From Oceanococcus sp041619315 (GTDB taxonomy: Bacteria; Pseudomonadota; Gammaproteobacteria; Nevskiales; Oceanococcaceae), in NCBI GenBank assembly GCA_041619315.1, contig JBFKEC010000194.1, positions 1 through 6,368 on the forward strand: 6,368 bases of DNA, given 5' to 3'. This document shows positions 1-5,499 of the stretch, piece by piece (positions within the stretch are counted from its first letter, which is position 1; the number at the start of each line of letters is the position of its first letter). The notes beneath the pieces were generated by a model, which was not told the DNA's origin, searched no databases, and was given only the letters and a program-made list of their open reading frames with translations. The position numbers and the translations under genes were made by a program.

Positions 1-169
1 CAACATGCAGATCGTTCCAGCTGGCGCTGAAGGCATCCCAGTCAGCCAGCGTGCCGAACAGCTCGATCTGCGGGCGCAGTGTGACCCCCGGCATGAGCGC
101 AAAGCCTTGCTGGTCGACCTGCGAAATGGTGCCGGCCAGCGGGGCGGGGAACGGTTGAGTTGTTTTCAT
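1..169 (-). CDS. Probable 2OG-Fe(II) dioxygenase-like protein, N-terminal part (runs off left edge)
   Basis: Reading right to left from an ATG at 169-167, the frame stays open for 56 codons to the window edge, so only the N-terminus is present. The visible protein starts MKTTQPFPAPLAGTISQVDQ and contains a GFALMPG stretch (about residues 21-27) and a DWDAFSASWNDLHV stretch near residues 42-55. An N-terminal 'G-F-x-x-x-P-G ... F...W..L' layout resembles the start of the bacterial 2OG-Fe dioxygenase family (PF10014 type), where iron and 2-oxoglutarate ligands lie further downstream. Those catalytic residues fall outside the window, so the assignment rests on overall resemblance only. The ribosome binding site is weak (GGTGGGA about 14 bases upstream). 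The gene is divergent from the alpha/beta hydrolase and shares a 127-bp intergenic region with it. It could equally be an unrelated hypothetical protein. Confidence 0.55.
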   Translation of the reverse strand, partial: MKTTQPFPAPLAGTISQVDQQGFALMPGVTLRPQIELFGTLADWDAFSASWNDLHV

Positions 170-240
170 CAGCCGACCATTATCCCACCGATTTGAGCGT
201 TAGCGCTTGTCGGGGCGGCACGCGATACGTCGCGCCTGGC

Positions 241-269
241 CTGAAACTTGTCGCACAGCTGTGCACAAT
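241..269 (+). promoter_or_regulatory. Possible sigma70-like promoter for the hydrolase-ychJ unit
   Basis: CTGAAA (241-246) and CACAAT (264-269) are 17 bp apart and each matches its consensus hexamer at four of six positions. They lie about 30 bp before the chosen hydrolase start. The match is weak and the location is the main support. A 12-bp perfect palindrome sits in the spacer and touches the -10 hexamer. Confidence 0.25.
253..264. promoter_or_regulatory. 12-bp perfect palindrome, candidate operator
   Basis: GCACAGCTGTGC is a perfect 12-bp palindrome in the intergenic region between the divergent dioxygenase-like gene and the exported hydrolase. It sits inside the putative hydrolase promoter, a position where a bound repressor would block transcription. 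No regulator gene is visible nearby, so the function is an inference from symmetry and position. A chance palindrome remains possible. Confidence 0.3.
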
Positions 270-296
270 GAGGCTTTATTTGCCGTGTTGAGTCCC

Positions 297-1277
297 ATGT
301 TGAGCTTCTCAAGCCTGCGATCGCGTGTGGCGATCCTAATGGTCATGCTGTTTGCCAGTGTCGCTGTGCACGCAGTTGATTATCCCTATCCAATTGAGCG
401 ATTCAGCTTTGACAGTCAGCGTCAATCGCTGCACATGGCCTACATGGATGTGCCTGCGCAGGGTGATGCCCGTGGCACCTACGTGCTGCTGCATGGCAAG
501 AATTTCAACGGCGCCTACTGGGCCAGCACGATTGAATTCCTGGCCGCTCAGGGCTTTCGCGTGGTGGTGCCCGACCAGATCGGTTTCGGGGCTTCGTCAT
601 TGCCGGCGCATTATCAGTTCACCTTTGCCCAGTTGGCGGCGAACACCAAAGGCCTGCTGGATGAGCTTGAGGTGTCATCCGTGCGTGTGCTGGGACATTC
701 CATGGGCGGCATGCTGGCCACCCGGTTTGCACTGCAGTACCCGAATCTGGTCGAGCAGCTGATTTTGCTCAATCCGATTGGCCTTGAAGATTGGCGTGCG
801 ATGGGCGTGCCGCATGTGGCGGTGGAGGGCATTTATGCCGCCGAGCGCAAGAAAGATTTCGAGGCCATTCAGGCCTATCAGAAAGCCAGTTATTACGATG
901 GCGTGTGGAAGGACGAGTACACGCCGTGGGCACAGATGCTGGCCGATGCGTACCAGGGCCGCCGTGGTAAACGCTTTGCCTGGAACATGGCGCTGACCGC
1001 CGACATGATTCTGTCTCAGCCGGTGGTCTATCAATTCAATCAATTGCGTGTGCCGACGGTGTTGATGGTTGGGCTGCGTGACCGCACCGCGATCGGCAGC
1101 AATCTGGTTGAGCCGTCGCTGGCGCAGAAGATGGGAGACTATCCGGCGCTGACGCGCAGCGTTGCCGCGCAGATTCCGCAGGTTGAGGTGATGACATTTG
1201 ACGGGATCGGGCATCTGCCCCATATCGAGGCGCCCAAGCGTTTTCTCAGCGCTCTGGAGCGCGCGCTGAAACTGTGA
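297..1277 (+). CDS. Exported alpha/beta-fold hydrolase
   Basis: Serine hydrolase of the alpha/beta-hydrolase fold, 326 residues from the ATG at 297. An N-terminal signal peptide (basic residues at 8 and 10, a hydrophobic run at about 11-24, then AVHA before VDYPYP) predicts export to the periplasm or cell envelope. The canonical elements appear in order: oxyanion-hole LLHGKNF around residues 64-70, DQIGFGASS near 93-101, the nucleophile elbow GHSMGG with Ser135, a cap region at about 160-235, the acid in GLRDR with Asp262, and GIGHLPHIE with the catalytic His306. The triad is complete, so an active esterase, lipase or related hydrolase is likely, but the substrate cannot be read from sequence. 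Longer starts exist in frame (TTG 207, GTG 285, TTG 288). ATG 297 gives the most standard signal peptide, although GAGG at 270-273 suits 285/288 better. The stop overlaps the ychJ-like start by 4 bp. Confidence 0.9.
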   Translation: MLSFSSLRSRVAILMVMLFASVAVHAVDYPYPIERFSFDSQRQSLHMAYMDVPAQGDARGTYVLLHGKNFNGAYWASTIEFLAAQGFRVVVPDQIGFGASSLPAHYQFTFAQLAANTKGLLDELEVSSVRVLGHSMGGMLATRFALQYPNLVEQLILLNPIGLEDWRAMGVPHVAVEGIYAAERKKDFEAIQAYQKASYYDGVWKDEYTPWAQMLADAYQGRRGKRFAWNMALTADMILSQPVVYQFNQLRVPTVLMVGLRDRTAIGSNLVEPSLAQKMGDYPALTRSVAAQIPQVEVMTFDGIGHLPHIEAPKRFLSALERALKL

Positions 1278-1672
1278 GCCGCACGTTGTTGGACGAGTGC
1301 CCGTGTGCTCAGGGCAGGCCTTATGTCGAGTGTTGCCAGCCTCTGCATCAAGGGGGCGTGGCGGCGAGCGCCGAGGCGTTAATGCGTTCTCGCTACAGCG
1401 CCTTTGTGCTGGAGCTATGGGACTACATTGCGCTGACCTGGCATCCCGCGACGCGGCCGCACGATCTGGCCGACAATAGCCACCCTGCAAGCCGCTGGCT
1501 GGGGCTGAAGATCCGCCAGCAGCGTCCACTCGAGGACGATGCCTGGGAGGTCGAATTTGTCGCCCGTTATCGCAAGCCAGATGGCCAGGCTGTGCGCTTG
1601 CATGAAATTAGCCGGTTTGAACGCATAGACGGTCGCTGGCTGTATCGCGATGGTGTTATCAAAGATCGCTGA
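1274..1672 (+). CDS. ychJ: YchJ-family protein with N-terminal SEC-C zinc motif
   Basis: A 132-residue protein starting at GTG 1274, whose start overlaps the preceding stop as GTGA, so the two genes are probably co-transcribed and translationally coupled. Residues 9-21 form the SEC-C zinc-binding pattern CPCxxGxxYxxCC (Cys9, Cys11, Cys20, Cys21). The remainder matches the YchJ NTF2-like domain, with landmarks LMRSRYSAF (36-44), TWHP (55-58), WLGL (75-78), FVARY (95-99) and the terminal RWLYRDG. E. coli YchJ is about 150 residues with a second SEC-C motif at its C-terminus. That motif is absent here, and the protein ends just after the NTF2-like core. The cellular role of this family is not established, and the SEC-C motif suggests metal-dependent binding to a protein partner. 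The product should be cytoplasmic, unlike its exported neighbour. Confidence 0.9.
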   Translation: MSRTLLDECPCAQGRPYVECCQPLHQGGVAASAEALMRSRYSAFVLELWDYIALTWHPATRPHDLADNSHPASRWLGLKIRQQRPLEDDAWEVEFVARYRKPDGQAVRLHEISRFERIDGRWLYRDGVIKDR

Positions 1673-1692
1673 TCAATCGGCCAGCGGTTTTT
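1665..1692 (+). terminator. Probable Rho-independent terminator of the hydrolase-ychJ unit
   Basis: ATCGCTG (1665-1671) can pair with CAGCGGT (1682-1688), one U-G wobble included, around a 10-nt loop. Five T residues (1688-1692) follow directly. The hairpin straddles the ychJ-like stop codon and the 3' end of the opposing metallophosphoesterase gene. The stem is short, so efficiency may be modest. An alternative pairing of CGCTGGC (1634-1640) with GCCAGCG (1680-1686) ends at the same T run. Confidence 0.55.
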
Positions 1693-2563
1693 GCTCTGCG
1701 ATTTCGCCATCCGGGCTCACCCACATTTCACAGGCCTTGGCGCCATTGGCGGTGAGGCTCAATGCAACATGATGGCGGCGTAAGCCCTTGTGTTTGATGC
1801 GAGCAACACTGGCGGCGTTGATATACAGCACGTCGGCCTGACGCACCGCCGGTTCACGCATCCCCTGGCCGCGTTTGTGGCGATGATGCATATGCCCGGC
1901 AATCACCGCCAGAACCTGCTTGCCGCAGGCCTGGGCGTAATCAATGGCGATGCGCAGATCACGGTCGCCGAAATCACCAAAGCGCGGTGAGAAGTCGCAA
2001 CCCCAGATGTCACTGGCTGAATCGCCCAGACCACTTGGGCCGTTGTGAGCCAGGAACACCAGTCTGTTAGGCGCTTGGTCAACCAGCGATTTGAGCCGGG
2101 CAGCACTGTCCTCATAGCTGCTGACGCCATGCGCCTGGGCCATGTATTTGCGGAAGTAGAAGCGGTCCGGCCCCATGGCGTGCGGGCGTGCCGTAATCAC
2201 GCCAATCTCCGGGTTCAGGCAGAACAGCTTGTAGCCCCCCAATTGAACCGGCCCCAGAGCCGCCTGCAGTACGCGCATGCGCCGCGACATCGTGTTGGCG
2301 CTCTGATCGCACAGGGTTTGCCAACCTTTCAGCTCGGCTAAAAGATGCATGGCCGATGGGCCGTCATGATTGCCCGGAATCATCCACGCCGGTTTGCGGA
2401 TCTCGGCCAGGCGCCGGGCCACGGGCGGCGCATTGGTCAGTCGCGGCAGATCGCCGGTAAACAGCAGGCCGTGATAGTGCGAGCGATTGAAGTATTGCGT
2501 GTCATGGTGGTCCCAGAATCCGTGGATATCGCCAATGCAGGCGAGCTGAACGCTGTCGCTCAT
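1673..2563 (-). CDS. Calcineurin-like metallophosphoesterase (TIGR04168-like)
   Basis: A 296-residue cytoplasmic protein with the full set of dinuclear-metal phosphoesterase motifs in order: GDIHG (residues 11-15, Asp12 and His14), GDLPR (37-41, Asp38), GNHD (64-67, Asn65 and His66), AHNG (172-175, His173) and GHMHHRH (223-229, His224 and His226). The HNGPSGLGD...IWGCDFSP...GDFGDRDL..AI run and the GHMHH...YINAASVARI ending resemble the TIGR04168 group, known mainly from cyanobacteria and plastids and distantly related to CpdA-type phosphodiesterases. The substrate is unknown; a phosphomonoester or phosphodiester is expected from the family. The ATG at 2563 overlaps the stop of the crotonase gene by 4 bp (ATGA), so it is the second gene of a minus-strand operon. 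Its stop abuts the ychJ-like stop with no spacer. No terminator is evident downstream on the minus strand. Confidence 0.88.
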   Translation of the reverse strand: MSDSVQLACIGDIHGFWDHHDTQYFNRSHYHGLLFTGDLPRLTNAPPVARRLAEIRKPAWMIPGNHDGPSAMHLLAELKGWQTLCDQSANTMSRRMRVLQAALGPVQLGGYKLFCLNPEIGVITARPHAMGPDRFYFRKYMAQAHGVSSYEDSAARLKSLVDQAPNRLVFLAHNGPSGLGDSASDIWGCDFSPRFGDFGDRDLRIAIDYAQACGKQVLAVIAGHMHHRHKRGQGMREPAVRQADVLYINAASVARIKHKGLRRHHVALSLTANGAKACEMWVSPDGEIAEQKPLAD

Positions 2564-3285
2564 CGTTTGGGTTTGCCACCCTGCAGGGCAAAGCGCACGG
2601 CATCCACAATATCCAGAGGAACCTGGCGACGAATCGACTTGATCTGCCTGGAGCGAATACGCCGCTTGGTGAAGCTGTGTGCATTCATGTCGAGCTGTTT
2701 GAACTGCTCGGCGCGTTCACGCGCCGTCTCCATCAGTTTGTCGGCAGAAGCGATTTCGTCGTAGAAGCCGGCCTCGACCGCACTTTGCGGGGTGAATGCA
2801 TGGGCCAGGGTCACCGCACGCTGGAACGCTGCCGGGGTGAGTCGTTGCTGCATGACCGTACAGGGCACGCGCGGCATCGGCAGGCCGATCGCCACTTCGT
2901 TGGCGGTGATGGTGAAATCACCCTGCGTGCCGATGATGTAGTCACCGCTGAGCATCATGAACACACCCATGGCATAGGCGTGTCCGGTGCTGGCGGTAAT
3001 CACCGGGTAGGGGTATTCCATGATCCGGGCGGTCAGCGAATAACCTGCGCGCAGCATGCGCAATGTATCGGTGTTGCCAGCCTTCATGACCTTGAGATCG
3101 AAACCGGCGGAAAACACGCCCTCGCGGCCGGTCAGGATAACGATCGCCTTGTCATTCTCAGCCTTGCGAAATGCGCTGTATATGCCTTTGAAAACCGCCG
3201 GAGACAGCGCATTGCGCTTGCCGTCATCGATGCTGATCGTGGCAATGCCGTCTTTGAGTTCATAGTGAACGTTGTCGCTAGCCAT
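2560..3285 (-). CDS. Crotonase-fold (enoyl-CoA hydratase/isomerase family) protein
   Basis: A 241-residue protein of the crotonase superfamily, which handles acyl-CoA thioesters. Family features are the first oxyanion-hole region NALSPAVF (25-32), FSAGFDL (58-64), the second glycine-containing segment TGHAYAMGVFMMLSGD (100-115) and ANEVAIGLPMP (128-138). Glu130 aligns by eye with the second catalytic glutamate of classical hydratases (rat Glu164). The first (rat Glu144) appears replaced by Phe109. This makes plain hydratase chemistry doubtful and leaves isomerase, hydrolase or another crotonase reaction open. The start at 3285 (MASDNVHYEL) is chosen because GCAGG lies about 8 bases upstream. 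ATG 3300 (MAGTP) is possible, and the open frame extends to 3375 without homology. It is the first gene of a unit with the metallophosphoesterase and is divergent from the FadL-like porin, which suggests a role in hydrophobic-substrate or fatty-acid metabolism. Confidence 0.87.
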   Translation of the reverse strand: MASDNVHYELKDGIATISIDDGKRNALSPAVFKGIYSAFRKAENDKAIVILTGREGVFSAGFDLKVMKAGNTDTLRMLRAGYSLTARIMEYPYPVITASTGHAYAMGVFMMLSGDYIIGTQGDFTITANEVAIGLPMPRVPCTVMQQRLTPAAFQRAVTLAHAFTPQSAVEAGFYDEIASADKLMETARERAEQFKQLDMNAHSFTKRRIRSRQIKSIRRQVPLDIVDAVRFALQGGKPKR

Positions 3286-3398
3286 GGGGGTGCCTGCCAT
3301 TCGGAGAAAGCCCGATTGTAGCGCGCAGGCAGATTCACGGCCTGCCCCGGTGACGGCTGCATTTGTCAGTCGCAACCGATGTCGTTCAGCGTGTCTTT

Positions 3399-3427
3399 CT
3401 TATAACTTTCAGCTAAAAGAATCACGA
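3399..3427 (-). promoter_or_regulatory. Possible promoter for the crotonase-metallophosphoesterase unit
   Basis: On the minus strand a TATAAG -10-like hexamer (3404-3399) follows a weak TCGTGA -35-like hexamer (3427-3422) with a 17-bp spacer. The -10 is good and the -35 poor. It implies a leader of just over 100 nt. The spacer contains the near-palindrome CTTTCAGCTAAAAG (3406-3419). Confidence 0.3.
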
Positions 3428-3430
3428 TAT

Positions 3431-3449
3431 TTAGACGTATTGAGTCTAA
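3431..3449. promoter_or_regulatory. 19-bp inverted repeat, candidate operator between crotonase and fadL-like genes
   Basis: TTAGAC (3431-3436) and GTCTAA (3444-3449) are perfect 6-bp inverted arms around a 7-bp spacer. The element lies in the AT-rich middle of the divergent intergenic region. It overlaps a possible fadL-side -35 (TTGAGT, 3440-3445), whose nearest -10-like sequence TATTCT (3466-3471) is 20 bp away, wider than ideal. Size and symmetry suit a dimeric repressor. It does not obviously match the E. coli FadR or the Pseudomonas PsrA consensus as I know them. Confidence 0.4.
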
Positions 3450-3518
3450 CTCTGCCGATTTCCAGTATTCTCGCGCGCCCCAGAAGTTCATCGCTTCGGG
3501 ATTGTTTGTGCTTTGAAT

Positions 3519-3535
3519 GGCGTCCGGATGACGCC
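3519..3535 (+). promoter_or_regulatory. Leader hairpin abutting the fadL-like ribosome binding site
   Basis: GGCGTC (3519-3524) and GACGCC (3530-3535) can form a perfect 6-bp GC-rich stem with a 5-nt loop, ending exactly one base before the GGGAG Shine-Dalgarno. A competing pairing of CCGG (3524-3527) with CCGG (3534-3537) would occupy the first two bases of that site. The element could tune translation, but no ligand or regulatory partner is indicated. Confidence 0.35.
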
Positions 3536-3540
3536 GGGAG
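3536..3540 (+). promoter_or_regulatory. Ribosome binding site of the fadL-like gene
   Basis: GGGAG lies 6 bases before the ATG at 3547. This fixes the start and gives a standard signal peptide. Confidence 0.65.
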
Positions 3541-3546
3541 TCGTCA

Positions 3547-5061
3547 ATGTCTGTGTCACGCGCTGCGCTTGCCGCGGTTTTGAGCCTGCCGACGCTGGTT
3601 CATGCCACCAATGGTTACTTTTCCCATGGCACCAGTGCCACCCAGAAGGCCATGGCGGGCGCCGGCACAGCGTTGTCGGCGGATGCCTTTGTCGGCACGC
3701 TCAATCCGGCCGGTGCGGTGTGGCTCGGCGATGCGTTCGAAGTGGGGCTGTCGATGTTCACGCCGGTGCGTGATTATTCCGCTAGCGAGCGTGGTGACAA
3801 CGCCAGCAATGGCATTTTCATGATTCAGCCGATATCGAAGCATCGCAGTCATAACGAATATTTTCCGATTCCGGCGCTGAGCTACAACCGGGTGTGGGGC
3901 GAGCGTGCGAGCTGGGGCATAACGCTGTACGGCAACGGCGGCATGAACACCGAATACAACGGCAACATGGCTACATTCGGTCAGGGCCTGACCGGTTTTG
4001 AGGCGGAGTGCGAGGGTGGTTTTGGCGGCGGCCAGGCAACCGGCTCGGACAACGCCGGATTCTGTGGCGGGCGCAACGATGACCGATTCGGCGTCGATCT
4101 GATCGTGATGTTCGTGGCGCCGACCTTGAGCTACAAGCTGAGTGAGCGTGTCTCTGTCGGGATTTCGCCGTTGCTGGCGATGAGCCGCTTTTCGGCGATT
4201 GGGCTGGACGCGTTTGCCAAGTTTTCCAATGCGCCGGACAAGGTCTCCAATCAAGGTGCGGATGTGGCTTATGGCGGCGGCGCGCGGGTTGGTGTGCTGA
4301 CCAAACCTCTGCCCGGAGTGACGCTGGGCGCGTCCTATCAGTCGCGCGTCTGGATGACCGAGTTTGACGACTATCAGGGGTTGTTCGCCGAGCAGGGTGA
4401 TTTTGACATCCCCTCAAACTGGAATGTGGGCGTGGCCTTGCGTCTGACCCATGCGCACACGCTGGCGGTGGATTATCAGCGTATTCACTACAGCGAAATT
4501 GATTCTGTCGGCCTGCCTTTCGATGCCAATGACTTCGTCAACAATTGTGCGATTCCGCGTCTGCTGGCCGGCTTTGGTGTCGGTCAGGCCAGTCCCAGTG
4601 ATGCTTGCCTGGGTGCTGATTCAGGCCCTGGGTTTGGCTGGCAGGACATGTCGGTTTGGAAGTTCGGCTATCAGTACGACACCGGGCGCTACAAATTCCG
4701 GGCCGGCTACAGCCGTACCGATCAGCCCATTCGTGAGTCCCAGATTCTGTTCAATGTGCTTGCGCCGGGTGTTATGGAAGAGCACTTCACGCTGGGGTTG
4801 GGTGTGGAATGGTCGAAAAATTTCTTTGTTGACGTGGCGCTGATGTATGCGCCGGAGCGGCCGGTCAGTGGCCCCAATCCGCTGTCCAATACCGATGCCA
4901 ATCTGCTCGGGCTGCTTGGCCAGGGCTTGGGGCTGGGCGGCGTCACTGGCATTGTCGGCCAGGACACCTCCGAGGCATTCGGCGCAGATACCGATGATCA
5001 GATCCTGCGTCTGAACATGCGCCAGTATGAAGCCACCATCAGCTTCGGCTGGCGCTACTGA
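3547..5061 (+). CDS. FadL/OmpP1/TodX-family outer-membrane transport protein
   Basis: A 504-residue beta-barrel channel of the FadL family, which carries long-chain fatty acids or other hydrophobic compounds across the outer membrane by lateral diffusion. The signal peptide is residues 1-20, with probable cleavage after LVHA. The mature N-terminus TNGYFSHGTSATQKAMAGAG, followed by ALSADAFVGTLNPAG with the family NPA triplet at 53-55, is the typical hatch region. Alternating-residue strands then run to a C-terminal aromatic (FGWRY), the usual barrel-assembly signal, here ending in Tyr rather than Phe. Length is slightly above E. coli FadL (about 446). Four cysteines (155, 173, 334, 354) lie in predicted extracellular loops and could form two disulfides. 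It is divergent from a crotonase gene, fitting uptake coupled to acyl-CoA metabolism. The substrate could instead be an aromatic or alkane, as in TodX-like members. Confidence 0.9.
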   Translation: MSVSRAALAAVLSLPTLVHATNGYFSHGTSATQKAMAGAGTALSADAFVGTLNPAGAVWLGDAFEVGLSMFTPVRDYSASERGDNASNGIFMIQPISKHRSHNEYFPIPALSYNRVWGERASWGITLYGNGGMNTEYNGNMATFGQGLTGFEAECEGGFGGGQATGSDNAGFCGGRNDDRFGVDLIVMFVAPTLSYKLSERVSVGISPLLAMSRFSAIGLDAFAKFSNAPDKVSNQGADVAYGGGARVGVLTKPLPGVTLGASYQSRVWMTEFDDYQGLFAEQGDFDIPSNWNVGVALRLTHAHTLAVDYQRIHYSEIDSVGLPFDANDFVNNCAIPRLLAGFGVGQASPSDACLGADSGPGFGWQDMSVWKFGYQYDTGRYKFRAGYSRTDQPIRESQILFNVLAPGVMEEHFTLGLGVEWSKNFFVDVALMYAPERPVSGPNPLSNTDANLLGLLGQGLGLGGVTGIVGQDTSEAFGADTDDQILRLNMRQYEATISFGWRY

Positions 5062-5063
5062 TA

Positions 5064-5094
5064 CGCAGCGCCTGCGGGTTTAGGCGGCGCTGCG
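5064..5094. terminator. Possible bidirectional terminator hairpin between fadL-like and yeeE/yedE-like genes
   Basis: CGCAGCGCC (5064-5072) and GGCGCTGCG (5086-5094) are perfect 9-bp inverted repeats around a 13-nt loop, between two convergent genes. The right arm overlaps the last codons of the minus-strand gene (stop at 5082-5080). No T tract follows on either strand, so it is not a classical intrinsic terminator. It may instead stabilise the 3' ends or act with Rho. Confidence 0.45.
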
Positions 5095-5499
5095 GGCCTG
5101 GACCATGGCCATCAGCCGATAGCCGGCGAGCATTGCGATAACGAAGGCAATGATGTCGCCATTGGCGCTGGCCAGCCCGGCCACCGCAGGCCCCGGGCAC
5201 AGGCCCGCGACTGCCCAGCCCAGCCCGAACAGGGCGGCGCCTCCAACCAGATTGCGGTCAATGGCGCTGCTGTCGGGCAGAAAGAATTTCTTCTCGAACA
5301 ATGGGTATGGGCGTTTGAGGATGAGGTAAAAGCCGGGCAGGGTGACCGCAATTGCGCCGCCCATGACGAGCATCAAAGAAGGGTCCCATTGGCCTGCAAA
5401 GTCCAGAAAGTTCAACACCTTGGCGGGATCCATCATGTTGGATAGTGCCAGACCCAAGCCGAAGAGCACGCCGCCCAGCAACGCGATAAGTATTTTCAC
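5080..5499 (-). CDS. YeeE/YedE-type membrane protein, second subunit (PmpB-like, DUF6691-type)
   Basis: A 139-residue inner-membrane protein starting at GTG 5499, overlapping the stop of the upstream subunit as GTGA. Hydrophobic segments lie at about 2-20, 42-61, 84-105 and 113-127. Landmarks are LGLALSNMMDPAKVLNFLDF (15-34) and GLCPGPA around Cys101, the conserved cysteine motif of the YeeE/YedE fold, whose members move thiosulfate or related sulfur compounds through a cysteine-lined path. It is half the length of the fused ~350-400-residue YeeE proteins and likely pairs with the adjacent subunit to make one transporter. Its position opposite a persulfide dioxygenase-like gene supports a role in sulfide, persulfide or sulfite handling. 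The exact substrate and direction of transport are not shown by the sequence. Confidence 0.85.
   Translation of the reverse strand: MKILIALLGGVLFGLGLALSNMMDPAKVLNFLDFAGQWDPSLMLVMGGAIAVTLPGFYLILKRPYPLFEKKFFLPDSSAIDRNLVGGAALFGLGWAVAGLCPGPAVAGLASANGDIIAFVIAMLAGYRLMAMVQARSAA

Noticed and set aside
5..196. Plus-strand 63-codon frame at the left edge
   Set aside because: The opposite strand gives a more protein-like sequence with a plausible family resemblance, so this is probably a shadow.
207..296. N-terminal extension of the hydrolase from TTG 207
   Set aside because: It would bury the signal peptide 30 residues inside the protein, the extension has no recognisable sequence, and it covers the probable promoter and palindrome.
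675..1529. Long minus-strand open frame opposite the hydrolase and ychJ-like genes
   Set aside because: It is antisense to two clearly recognisable genes, rich in Arg, Ala and His as expected for a high-GC shadow frame, and matches no family I recognise.
2677..3321. Plus-strand open frame opposite the crotonase
   Set aside because: Its His/Gly/Arg-rich composition is typical of an antisense shadow, and the minus-strand frame carries clear crotonase motifs.
3286..3375. N-terminal extension of the crotonase to 3375
   Set aside because: The added residues do not resemble the crotonase N-terminus, and family similarity begins just after MASDN. ATG 3300 remains a minor alternative.
3556..4254. 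Minus-strand open frame inside the fadL-like gene
   Set aside because: The plus-strand protein has a signal peptide, the NPA motif and a barrel ending. The antisense frame shows no domain.
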